From: Roseateles puraquae
GTDB taxonomy: Bacteria; Pseudomonadota; Gammaproteobacteria; Burkholderiales; Burkholderiaceae_C
Length of the DNA stretch: 64,000 bases
Direction of reading: 5' to 3'
NCBI RefSeq assembly: GCF_002205845.1
Contig: NZ_NISI01000003.1
Span: forward strand, 62,001 to 126,000
Positions within the stretch are counted from its first letter, which is position 1. Each line of letters starts with the position of its first letter. The translations under genes were made by a program, and so were the position numbers. Shown piece after piece: positions 32,533-40,636 of the stretch. A model generated the notes under the pieces. It was not told the DNA's origin. It worked only from the letters and a program-made list of their open reading frames with translations, and did no database searches.

Positions 32533-35341
32533 AGGCCGAGACTTCCGGCCGCCGCGCCAGCACCGCGATCGGCGGCGCCCAGCGTTCGCCGCGCGGCTTC
32601 TTGCTGGTGACCAGCGTGATCTCGCTCGGCTCGAAGACCTCGACGTTGTGCGTGATCGGCGTGGTGAGCAGGTACTGAGCGCGGGTGCTGCGCAGGAAGT
32701 GCCCCACCAGCTGGATGTTGCGCACGTCCAGGTGCGCGAAGGGCTCGTCGATGAAGACGAAGCCGCCCGGCGTTTCGTCGTCTTTCATCAGGCCCACCAG
32801 CAGGATCAGGCTCTTGAGCACCTGTTGGCCGCCGGAGGCCTCGCCGTCATTCAGGCCCACTTCACCCTTGCCGTCGAAGTTGAACTTCACCTGCAGGCCG
32901 GCCTGCGCGAGCACGGCGTCGTCGTTGTCCAGGTGAGGCAGGATGGCCTCGGCCGTGGTACCGGCGAGTTCACCCAGTTCGGCAACGTTCTTCTTGTAGC
33001 GGCGCACCGTCGCGCGCAGCACGTCGATGTAGCGCTCGCGGGCATTGAAGGCGGCGATGCGCGCCATCTCGTTGCTGGCGCGGCGGTCACTGAGCTGGCT
33101 GTCCTGCTCATGCACCTGCGCCGCCATGCGCGCATGGCGCTCGACGACGCTGGCGTCCACCTCCCAGTGGCCGGTCTCCAGCTCCTGGTCCACATGGTGG
33201 GCACGGATCTCGGCCTGGCGGGCGTTCTCGAACTCCTCGCGCAGTGCGGCCAGCGCGGTGGGCGTGACCCAGCCGGGCGGGAACTTTGCCTTTTGCTCGC
33301 GGCTCTCACGCGAGGCCTTGCGCAGCGCTTCGCGCTTGGCTTCATGCTCCCGCAGGCGCCCCGCGGCCGAGCCTTCCCCATCCTTGAGAGCCACCTGCGC
33401 TGCCTCGTAGGCCTGTTCGCTGCGGGTGGATTCGCGCACCATGCGCTCGTGCTCGGCATCGAGCTGGCCCATGCGCGTGGACGCTTCCGCGCGCGCCTGG
33501 CGCAGCACCGGCAGCCGCGCACGGGCTTCGGTGAATTCGTCGGCGCGCTCGGACAGCTCCTGCGCCGCCTTGTGCCCCACCGCCGCGCGCTGCACATCCT
33601 TGAACTGGCGCTCAACCTCAGCCTGGGCCTTGGCGATGCGGCTCAGCTCGCCATCCCAGCGGGCCAGCTCGGCTTCCAGCGCGGCGCGGCGGGAGTCCAC
33701 CGCGGACGCGCCGAACTGGTGGTCGCGCGGCTCCACGAACACGCTGCGGCCCCCTCGGCCATCGCGGTAGTAGGCATCCGTCGTGATCCATTCGCCGCTG
33801 ACCTTCGCGCCTTCCTCCGTGGACGCCACGCAGCGGATGGCGCCGAGCTGGCGCACCAGCCAGGTGGGCAGTGGCGCGCTCACGTTCAGCGCCGCCAACA
33901 GCGAGCCGGCCGGCGCCTGGCCCACAGGCGAGGTGTCGGCCACCACATAGTGGCGGTAGCGCTGCCGGGCCGCGATGTCGAAGGCCCGGCTCTCGTCGCT
34001 GCGATGCTTGAGCACCACCACCCAGCGCGACGGGCGCAGCAGGCCTTCTGCCGCTGCACGCCAGGTCTCGTCGGCGATGTCGATGCTGTCGGCCACGAGG
34101 TAGTGGGCAATACCAGCGTCGTCCAGCGCGCGCTTCATCGGCGCGACCTCGGGCGGCGGCGGCGGCAGGCGCTTGCCACTGAGCTCGCCCAGCTGCGCTT
34201 GCGCGCGCGAGGCCTTGTCGCTGGCGCGGGTGTAGTCGGCCCGCAGGCGGTCACGCTCGGTGGCAAGCTCCTGCATGCGGGCGGTCAGTGCCGCGGCATC
34301 GGCCTCGACGTCGGCGAGTGCCTTGAGCTCATCCTCGCGCTTGACCAACGCCTCGGCCGGGCGTTCGGCTTCACGGGCTGCGTCGAAGGCCGCGCGAGCC
34401 TCGCGCCGCTCGCCCTCCAAGGCCTTGAGCCGCTCTCGCGCCGTTTCCTGGGCCGTGAACAGGCTGTGCAGCGCGGCGCGCTTGTCGCTGAGCGCCTTGA
34501 TGTCGCCCGAGGCGAAGAGGCGCTGGCGGTGCAGTTCACGCGCATCGCGGGCAATGCGCTCGCGGGCCTCGCTCCAGCGCAGCACCGGCAGCACCTCGGT
34601 GGCCAGGCGCTCGCGCTCCTGCACTTTCAGCTGGTACTGGCGGTGGCTGTTCACGCGGTTGGCCAGGTCGCTGAGCTGGGCCTGGGTGTGGGCCAGCTCG
34701 GCCGCAGCCTGCTCAACCTCCTTGCCCAGGTGCTGCTGGTGGCTGCGGGCCTGCTCGTAGCGGTCCAGCACCTCCTGGTCGCCGAACACCTCGAACACGA
34801 GGCGCAGCAGCTCCTTGGGGCTGAGCTCGCAGAGCCGGTCGGTCTGGCCCTGCTCCAGTGCCAGCACGCGGCCGATGGCGCGGGTCAGGCCCGCCGCCTC
34901 CAGCCGCTTCTTCCAGGCCTCGATGCCCAGCCAGTCGCGCTCACCGCGCTCGGCGAGCTGCTCGATTTCGTGCGCCCCGTCGACGATCAGGTAGCGACGC
35001 ACCCAGTCGCCGCCATGCCGCTCGATGCGGCAGGCCAGCGTGACCTGATCCGCGTACAGCAGCGAGCTGGCAAAGGGCCGGCTGCTGTTCTGGCGCGAAC
35101 GCGGCCGGTTGTCCACCAGCGCGCGCAGCCAGGCGGTCTCGGCGTTGGCGTGGCGCGCGTAGGTCTTGTAAGTGCGCCCCCCCGAACACTCCAGGCCAAG
35201 CAGCGTACGCATGGCGTCCAGCAGCGTGGTCTTGCCGGAGCCGTTGGGGCCAGCGATGGTGATGATGGCGCCGTCCAGCGGCAGCGTCACGCGCTGGCAG
35301 TAGTCCCAGTGCAGCAGTTCAAGCGATTGCAGGTGGAACAT
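32525..35341 (-). CDS. mksB: MukB/MksB-like SMC ATPase
   Basis: SMC-type ATPase of 938 residues. The N-terminal head has Walker A GPNGSGKTTLLDAM (about 31-44) and the C-terminal head has signature ASGGQQVLKSL and Walker B GGFVFIDEPFAHLD. Between them lie long Glu/Arg/Ala-rich coiled coils and a globular hinge-like part near residues 400-530. The length is far below MukB (about 1,480) and matches the short MksB type. With the two upstream genes it forms an SMC-kite-kleisin set for DNA loop extrusion, in chromosome organisation or plasmid defence. It overlaps the upstream gene by one base (TGATG). Confidence 0.85.
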   Translation of the reverse strand: MFHLQSLELLHWDYCQRVTLPLDGAIITIAGPNGSGKTTLLDAMRTLLGLECSGGRTYKTYARHANAETAWLRALVDNRPRSRQNSSRPFASSLLYADQVTLACRIERHGGDWVRRYLIVDGAHEIEQLAERGERDWLGIEAWKKRLEAAGLTRAIGRVLALEQGQTDRLCELSPKELLRLVFEVFGDQEVLDRYEQARSHQQHLGKEVEQAAAELAHTQAQLSDLANRVNSHRQYQLKVQERERLATEVLPVLRWSEARERIARDARELHRQRLFASGDIKALSDKRAALHSLFTAQETARERLKALEGERREARAAFDAAREAERPAEALVKREDELKALADVEADAAALTARMQELATERDRLRADYTRASDKASRAQAQLGELSGKRLPPPPPEVAPMKRALDDAGIAHYLVADSIDIADETWRAAAEGLLRPSRWVVVLKHRSDESRAFDIAARQRYRHYVVADTSPVGQAPAGSLLAALNVSAPLPTWLVRQLGAIRCVASTEEGAKVSGEWITTDAYYRDGRGGRSVFVEPRDHQFGASAVDSRRAALEAELARWDGELSRIAKAQAEVERQFKDVQRAAVGHKAAQELSERADEFTEARARLPVLRQARAEASTRMGQLDAEHERMVRESTRSEQAYEAAQVALKDGEGSAAGRLREHEAKREALRKASRESREQKAKFPPGWVTPTALAALREEFENARQAEIRAHHVDQELETGHWEVDASVVERHARMAAQVHEQDSQLSDRRASNEMARIAAFNARERYIDVLRATVRRYKKNVAELGELAGTTAEAILPHLDNDDAVLAQAGLQVKFNFDGKGEVGLNDGEASGGQQVLKSLILLVGLMKDDETPGGFVFIDEPFAHLDVRNIQLVGHFLRSTRAQYLLTTPITHNVEVFEPSEITLVTSKKPRGERWAPPIAVLARRPEVSAYD

Positions 35342-36024
35342 CAGTCGTCAATGTCTTGTTGTTCGGCTTCATCCAGGCGCGGCAGCGGATGGCCGGCGCG
35401 GGCCAGCACATCGCCCAGCGCGCCGTCGAGGATGCGCGGCGCGATGAGGTCGTAGTCGATCAGCAGGTCCAGCAGCGGACCTTCGGCGATGTCCTCGCCG
35501 CGGCGCGTGATGAAACCGTGCCGCTCCAGCAGCTTGAGGTTGGTGTCCAGGCGCAGCTTCTTGCCGAGCTGGTCACCAAAGTCCGCCAGCAGGCTGCGAT
35601 AGCTCAGCAGCGGCGACACGGCCGCAGCCAGCGGCATGGGCTTGTCGGTGGCGAACATCTCACCCTGGCCGGCATGGATGGCGTCGCTGCGCGCGACCTG
35701 GCGCTGCCGCTTGGGCAGCACGATCAAGCTCCACAGCACCACCAGCAGCGCCACGCCGTCGCGCGGGATGTCGAGGTTGTTGTTGGCTGCCAGTCCGGTC
35801 TCGCCGAAGACGGCGCTTTCCGCGGGGCGCATGAGCGCGACCGCGATGTGGTCGGCATGCACGTTGTCCACCAGCTGCAACCCGACGCCGGCCAGCCGCG
35901 CGGCGAGCTGGTTCCAAAGCTCGGTGTCGATCAGCGCTCGCTTCACGAGGGGGTGGCTGCGGGGCAGCCAGCGGCGGGCCAGCAATTGGGCCGCGAGTTG
36001 CTGGGAATCGTCGAGTGGGCTCAT
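35341..36024 (-). CDS. mksE: MukE/MksE-like kite subunit
   Basis: Protein of 227 residues in the middle of the condensin operon. Sequence features are consistent with tandem winged helices (LVKRALIDTELWNQLAARLAG; LRLDTNLKLLERHGFITRRG). Position, size and coupling are those of MukE/MksE/JetB subunits, which bind the kleisin and DNA. Assignment rests mainly on context. It overlaps MksF by 4 bases (ATGA) and MksB by 1 base. The C-terminus is acidic. Confidence 0.75.
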   Translation of the reverse strand: MSPLDDSQQLAAQLLARRWLPRSHPLVKRALIDTELWNQLAARLAGVGLQLVDNVHADHIAVALMRPAESAVFGETGLAANNNLDIPRDGVALLVVLWSLIVLPKRQRQVARSDAIHAGQGEMFATDKPMPLAAAVSPLLSYRSLLADFGDQLGKKLRLDTNLKLLERHGFITRRGEDIAEGPLLDLLIDYDLIAPRILDGALGDVLARAGHPLPRLDEAEQQDIDD

Positions 36025-37328
36025 GAGGCAGGAGATTCAGGGGTGAGGACGCCACGGCTCATCCAGCGGATGAACTCATCGTCGACTTCGCCCTGCTCAG
36101 CCGACCAGCGGACCGACCAGGGTTGGCGCGCCATGTCGCCGGTGGCGCCCTTGAGGTGGCGGGCCTGGGGGTCGCCCAGCAGCGGCAGCAACTGGGCCCG
36201 GTAGGCGGCCCGCGCATAGCTGCCCCCGAGCACGGCGGGGCGCAGGTCTTGGGGCTCCGTCGTGCCCGCTGCCGTCCAGGCATTGAGCAGTGCCTGCATC
36301 TGCCCCATCTCGGGTGGCAGTTGCAGCACGGCGAGTTCGCCCGGCGGCGCGACCTGGCCCTGGGGCAGCGCCTGCGCGTCGGCCACCACGGGACGGTCAC
36401 GTTCGAACTCGGCCTCGGCGGTGTCCACCAGGTCGCGCTGCGCCACCAGCACCGGGTGCACCGGGCGCAGCATGGCGCCCTGCAGCAGGCTCGCCAGGTC
36501 GCCCTGGCTCTGCAGCCAGCGGCGGACATCGGTGGTGGTGATGCCCGTGGAGCCGAGCGTCACGCGCTGGCGATCGGCCTGCTGCAGCGCGCGGTTGAAC
36601 TGGCTGGCCATGGCCAGCAGCCGGGCCTGGGCCAGGCCCAGCTCACGGGCGAGGCGCTCCAGCCGTGCCTCGCCGGCCGACTCGGCCTGCGCAATGATGG
36701 CGCCCAGCGCCTCGCCAGCGCGGTCGACCAGCGTCAGCGCCTTCTCGAAGCGGGTGCGCGCCCGGCGCAGCGCAAATTCGCTGCCGCTGGCGATGGCATC
36801 CGCGAATTCGTCGTACAGGCGTGACAGCTGGGCCAGCAGATGCTGGAGCTGCGCCGGCTGCAAGGTGCCGAGCTGGTGGGCACCCGCCACGCCGGCCAGC
36901 AGGGACGCCAGGTCGCCATCGGGCGCCTGCTCCTGCGTCAGCGGCTGCAGCAGGCCCACGACCTGCTGGGCCAGCGGCGTCACGGCATAGGTCTGGCCGG
37001 TGGCGTCCCAGGCCAGCAGCTCGGCCTCGCGCAGGCGCTTGAGCACGCTGTCCAGCACCTCGTCGCGCAGCACGTGGAAGGCCTGGTTCAGCGCCTCGCG
37101 GGTCAGGCGTGACTCGCGCAGGGCCATCAGCTCGAAGAACACCCACAGCCGCAGCCGTGTCAGCCCGGCCGGCCCCTGGAACAGCGCGCGCAAGGCCGTC
37201 TGCAAGGCATCCTGGCGCTCGAGCTGCCACCACAGCAGGGCTTCGACCGGCACTGCGCCATCGCGGAAGTAGTCTTCCACGCGATCGGGGCGCTGGCTGT
37301 CGTCGGATTCGGGAGGCAGGTTCTGCAT
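36021..37328 (-). CDS. mksF: MukF/MksF-like kleisin subunit
   Basis: Protein of 435 residues, first gene of the operon. The N-terminal 120 residues look like a winged helix (ARLRLWVFFELMALRESRLTREAL, then LKRLREAELL). The middle is helical with coiled-coil character (residues about 150-260), and the C-terminus has a further small domain. This is the MukF/MksF/JetA kleisin layout that bridges the SMC heads. The start MQNLPPESDD has no clear ribosome site; no better in-frame start is evident. It is divergent from the LigB-type dioxygenase gene, with 99 bases for promoters. Confidence 0.72.
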   Translation of the reverse strand: MQNLPPESDDSQRPDRVEDYFRDGAVPVEALLWWQLERQDALQTALRALFQGPAGLTRLRLWVFFELMALRESRLTREALNQAFHVLRDEVLDSVLKRLREAELLAWDATGQTYAVTPLAQQVVGLLQPLTQEQAPDGDLASLLAGVAGAHQLGTLQPAQLQHLLAQLSRLYDEFADAIASGSEFALRRARTRFEKALTLVDRAGEALGAIIAQAESAGEARLERLARELGLAQARLLAMASQFNRALQQADRQRVTLGSTGITTTDVRRWLQSQGDLASLLQGAMLRPVHPVLVAQRDLVDTAEAEFERDRPVVADAQALPQGQVAPPGELAVLQLPPEMGQMQALLNAWTAAGTTEPQDLRPAVLGGSYARAAYRAQLLPLLGDPQARHLKGATGDMARQPWSVRWSAEQGEVDDEFIRWMSRGVLTPESPAS

Positions 37329-37427
37329 GGGGGGCGGATTATCGCGGTGACCGTTCAGCCGCTTTGAGCGCTGGCGGCGGTGGCATTGAACCCCCAAGCC
37401 GGGACGCCGGCTTAAGCTGGGGCCACC

Positions 37428-38222
37428 ATGCGACAGCCCACCTTCTTCCTCTCCCACGGCGGCGGCCCCTGGCCCTGGATGGATGGCGACTTCCGCCGCG
37501 GCCATGCGCAGCTCGAAGCCGCGCTGAAGGCCGTGCCCGGCACGCTGCCGGCGGCGCCGAAGGCCATCCTGATGATCTCGGCCCATTGGGAGGAAGCCGC
37601 CTTCACGGTCATGACGGCAGCGCGGCCCGGCATGCTGTACGACTACGGGGGCTTTCCGCCGCACACCTATGAGGTGGTCTACCCCGCGCCGGGCGACCCG
37701 GTGCTGGCCGAGCGCGTCGTGGCGCTGATCGAGGCCGCAGGCCTGCCGGCCGCGCGCAATGCCACGCGCGGCTTCGACCACGGCGCCTTTTGCACGCTGG
37801 CGCCGATGTACCCCGACGCGCAGATCCCCGTGGTGCAGTTGTCGCTGCGCCGCGGGCTGGACCCGGCCGAGCACCTGGCCCTGGGGCGGGCGCTGGCGCC
37901 GCTGCGTGACGACGGCGTGCTGATCCTGGGCAGCGGCTTCAGCTTCCACAACCTGCCGCTGATGTTCAGTGGCGCAGGCCGCGCGCCTTCCGTCGCGTTC
38001 GATGCGTGGCTGCAGGCCGCCCTGCCCTCACCCGTTGGGCGGGCGGAGCGGCTGCAGGCCTGGGCGCAGGCCCCCGCCGCGCGGCAGGCGCATGCCCGCG
38101 AGGAGCACCTGCTGCCGTTGATGGTGGCGGCCGGCGCGGCAGAAGCCGACGAGTCGCGCTGCACGTACCACGAGACCGAGTACATGGGCGCCATCACGGC
38201 GTCGAGCTTCCGCTTCGGCTGA
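37428..38222 (+). CDS. LigB/DODA-type extradiol dioxygenase family protein
   Basis: Class III extradiol dioxygenase family protein of 264 residues, similar to E. coli YgiD and plant DODA. The metal ligands are visible in SHGGGPWPWM (His near residue 10), SAHWEE (His near 51) and FDHGAF (His near 116), with a late YHETEYMGAI segment. YgiD opens the ring of L-DOPA; other members have unknown catechol substrates. The ATG has no strong ribosome site. It is divergent from the condensin operon and convergent with the CapA-like gene. Confidence 0.87.
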   Translation: MRQPTFFLSHGGGPWPWMDGDFRRGHAQLEAALKAVPGTLPAAPKAILMISAHWEEAAFTVMTAARPGMLYDYGGFPPHTYEVVYPAPGDPVLAERVVALIEAAGLPAARNATRGFDHGAFCTLAPMYPDAQIPVVQLSLRRGLDPAEHLALGRALAPLRDDGVLILGSGFSFHNLPLMFSGAGRAPSVAFDAWLQAALPSPVGRAERLQAWAQAPAARQAHAREEHLLPLMVAAGAAEADESRCTYHETEYMGAITASSFRFG

Positions 38223-38297
38223 TCAGGTGGCGGCCGCCATCCCACCAGGTGTGCATGGCATCGGGCGGGGGTGGGGATGGCGCCCTTGGGTTGTCTT

Positions 38298-39668
38298 TCA
38301 GGGGGCGCGGGTTCCTGGCAGCCCTCCGACATCGAGAGGCACGCAGGCCGACACCGCCGTCTCCCCACGCTGCCAGCAGGGCGCCGGCAGCGCCGCAAGC
38401 GGATGCGGCCGTCCTGAGGCATCGATGCGCCCCACCACGACCTGCAGCCCCCTGACACCCGCGGCGTCCACCTGCAGCTGCAGCAGCCAGGCCGTGTTGT
38501 TGTCGTCGTCCTTGAAACCGTCGAACAGAAAATTGCCCAGGCTGTAGACGATGGGCCGGCCCCCGTAGACCTCCACATCCTGCGTCACATGCGGATGCCC
38601 GCCCACGACGGCCGCCGCGCCGGCATCGATCATCAGCCGCGCCAGCTGACGCTGCCGCTCGTTGGCCCGCGGCTCGTGCTCCTGCCCCCAATGCATCACC
38701 GGGATGACTACGTCCGCCAGCTGCCGGGCACGCTGAATGTCCAGCCACACCTGTTCATCCTCGCTCCACGCGATGCCGGGCCGGTCGGTGTCGGCTTCGA
38801 AATGACGCGGCATGAACTCGTTGTAGCCGAGCAGCGCGATGCGCACGCCCTGACGCTCGACGATCAGCGGTGCGTGGGCCTGGGCCAGGTTGTCGCCGCC
38901 GCCGAAGTAGCCCACGCCGGCCTGCCGCAAGCGGCCCAGCATCTCGCTGAACGCCGCCGGGCCGAAATCGCCGGAATGGTTGTTGGCCAGGCCCACCACA
39001 TCCAGGTGCCGCGACAGGACCGGCAGCACGCGCGGATGCGCGCGGAAGGTGAACGGCTTGACCGGCTCGGCCTGGCCGCCCTTCGCCACGACGCACTCCA
39101 GGTTGCCCACCCGCACGTCCGCCCGCGCCAGCCAGGGCGCAAAGGGCGCGAACGGGTCGCGCCCCTGGCGGATCAGGCGCCCCGGGCCGTCATCCAGCAG
39201 CACGTCTCCCACGAACGCCAGGTTCACCATCGCATCCCCCGGCGCGCCCGGCTTCGAGGGCTCGGGGGTTTGCACCGCGCAGCGGTAGCGCAGCTCCTGG
39301 CCAAGCCCGGGCGCATAGACACGCTGCCAGCCGGAGTCCGGCCCCGGTGCGTCTGCGATGGCCCCGGCCGGGGCCGGCAACCGCACCTGCTGCAGCAGGG
39401 CGGCGCCGACATAGGTGCTGAGCGTGATGTAGGCCGGCTGCGTGCCGTCGTCCACCCACAAGGCCCGAAAGCCAAAGCGACCGAAAGGCACGCGACCCAC
39501 GCCATAGGGATCCCGCACAGGACGCACGCTCAAGCGGAGCCGACTGCTGCCCTGCGTCAGCTCGCACTGCAGCGACAGCGCTGGCTGCGCCTGGGCGGGT
39601 GCGGCCGGACGCAGGAGCAACAGGGCGCCCGCAAGCGCGAACAGGAAGCGGCGAAAGCGAAGAAGCAT
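38298..39668 (-). CDS. CapA-family metallophosphatase-like exported protein
   Basis: Protein of 456 residues with a signal peptide (MLLRFRRFLFALAG to AQAQ). The N-terminal 130 residues are an unassigned beta-rich domain; the rest is the CapA/PgsA family with a calcineurin-like fold: FVGDVLLDDG, GNLECVV, LANNHSGDFG, VMHWGQEHE, GGHPHVTQDV and YSLGNFLFDG. CapA acts in poly-gamma-glutamate synthesis or anchoring, but no capB or capC is present here, so another extracellular role is likely. A start 24 codons upstream is possible but would put extra residues before the signal. Confidence 0.85.
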   Translation of the reverse strand: MLLRFRRFLFALAGALLLLRPAAPAQAQPALSLQCELTQGSSRLRLSVRPVRDPYGVGRVPFGRFGFRALWVDDGTQPAYITLSTYVGAALLQQVRLPAPAGAIADAPGPDSGWQRVYAPGLGQELRYRCAVQTPEPSKPGAPGDAMVNLAFVGDVLLDDGPGRLIRQGRDPFAPFAPWLARADVRVGNLECVVAKGGQAEPVKPFTFRAHPRVLPVLSRHLDVVGLANNHSGDFGPAAFSEMLGRLRQAGVGYFGGGDNLAQAHAPLIVERQGVRIALLGYNEFMPRHFEADTDRPGIAWSEDEQVWLDIQRARQLADVVIPVMHWGQEHEPRANERQRQLARLMIDAGAAAVVGGHPHVTQDVEVYGGRPIVYSLGNFLFDGFKDDDNNTAWLLQLQVDAAGVRGLQVVVGRIDASGRPHPLAALPAPCWQRGETAVSACVPLDVGGLPGTRAP

Positions 39669-39855
39669 GGGAGACCGGAGCGCGCAATGCGCAAAGACAC
39701 AGGGACCTGCTCTGCCGTACGCAGCCACGGGCTTGTTCACGCCATCTCATCACCCCCTAACTTGAGGGCATCACGGCAGACCGGCCGATGGCGGGATGAC
39801 GGGCGGTTCTGCGTACCTCCTCGTGAAGGCTGGGTGTCACCAGCGCGAGGTCGCG

Positions 39856-40623
39856 ATGCTGTGGGAGAAGCTGGGAATGACGCTGGTGGGGCTGTTGCTC
39901 GTGATGGCGGCGCTGCGCCTGGGTGGGCGCCGCCTCGGCGGCCTGCTCGCCGGGCTGCCCACCATCACGGCGCCGACACTGGCCTGGACGGCCGTGGAGC
40001 ACGGCACCGGCTTTGCGGTCCAGGCAGCCATCGGCAGCGTGGCCTCGTGCGCGGCCGGGGCGCTGTTTGCATGGGCCTATGTGAGCGCGTCGCGCCGACT
40101 GGCGGCGGCCGGCGCTCTGGCCTGCGGCCTCATCGCGGCCGGCGTCGCCGCGGTCCCGGCGCTGACGGCCAGCCACGACCTGCTCGCCGCCGTGGGCCTG
40201 GCGCTGCTGGTCACCGGCCTGGCCTGGCGCACGCTGCCAGCGAGTGCAGCCACCTCAGCCCCCGAGCGCCCACCTCGGGCCGGACTGCCCGCCCTGCAGA
40301 TGGCCGGCATCGCCACGGTGCTGACGGTGGCCGTCTCGACCATCGGCCCCTGGTTCGGGCCCTACGCCACCGGGCTGCTGGCCTCCCTGCCCTTGATCAG
40401 CGCGCCGCTGGCGGTGGCTGAGCACGCCGGCAGCGGCCATCAGGCCTCGACGGAGTTCCTGCGAGGCTATGTGAAGGGTCTGTTCGGCAAGGCGGCCTTC
40501 GGCGTGGTGTTCGTGCTGCTGGCCCCAGCGGTCGGCGCGCTGCCCGCGCTGGCCCTGGCGGTGGCCGCAACCGGCCTGATGTCCCTTCATCCAGGGCCTC
40601 GGCGCCGCACGACCGCCGCCTAA
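39856..40623 (+). CDS. Polytopic membrane protein, unknown function
   Basis: Protein of 255 residues with about eight hydrophobic helices and short loops, for example GMTLVGLLLVMAALRLGG at the start and a repeated arrangement in each half (GLLAGLPTITAPTLAW; GLLASLPLISAPLAVA). The similarity of these two segments suggests an internal duplication as in many transporters. No family recognised. GAGG precedes the ATG. It ends 13 bases before the Ser/Thr kinase gene, so the two are probably co-transcribed; a link between kinase and membrane protein is inference. Confidence 0.7.
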   Translation: MLWEKLGMTLVGLLLVMAALRLGGRRLGGLLAGLPTITAPTLAWTAVEHGTGFAVQAAIGSVASCAAGALFAWAYVSASRRLAAAGALACGLIAAGVAAVPALTASHDLLAAVGLALLVTGLAWRTLPASAATSAPERPPRAGLPALQMAGIATVLTVAVSTIGPWFGPYATGLLASLPLISAPLAVAEHAGSGHQASTEFLRGYVKGLFGKAAFGVVFVLLAPAVGALPALALAVAATGLMSLHPGPRRRTTAA

Positions 40624-40636
40624 ACTCGCCGTCACC

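Noticed and set aside
32447-35455. Plus-strand reading frame of 1,002 residues over the SMC gene
   Set aside because: Antisense shadow of the SMC gene, whose Walker A, signature and Walker B motifs and operon overlaps are unmistakable.
32525-37328. Assignment of the condensin operon as a full Wadjet defence system
   Set aside because: No JetD/MksG-like TOPRIM nuclease gene is present on either side, and the flanking genes are metabolic; the three-gene Mks-type condensin reading is more economical.
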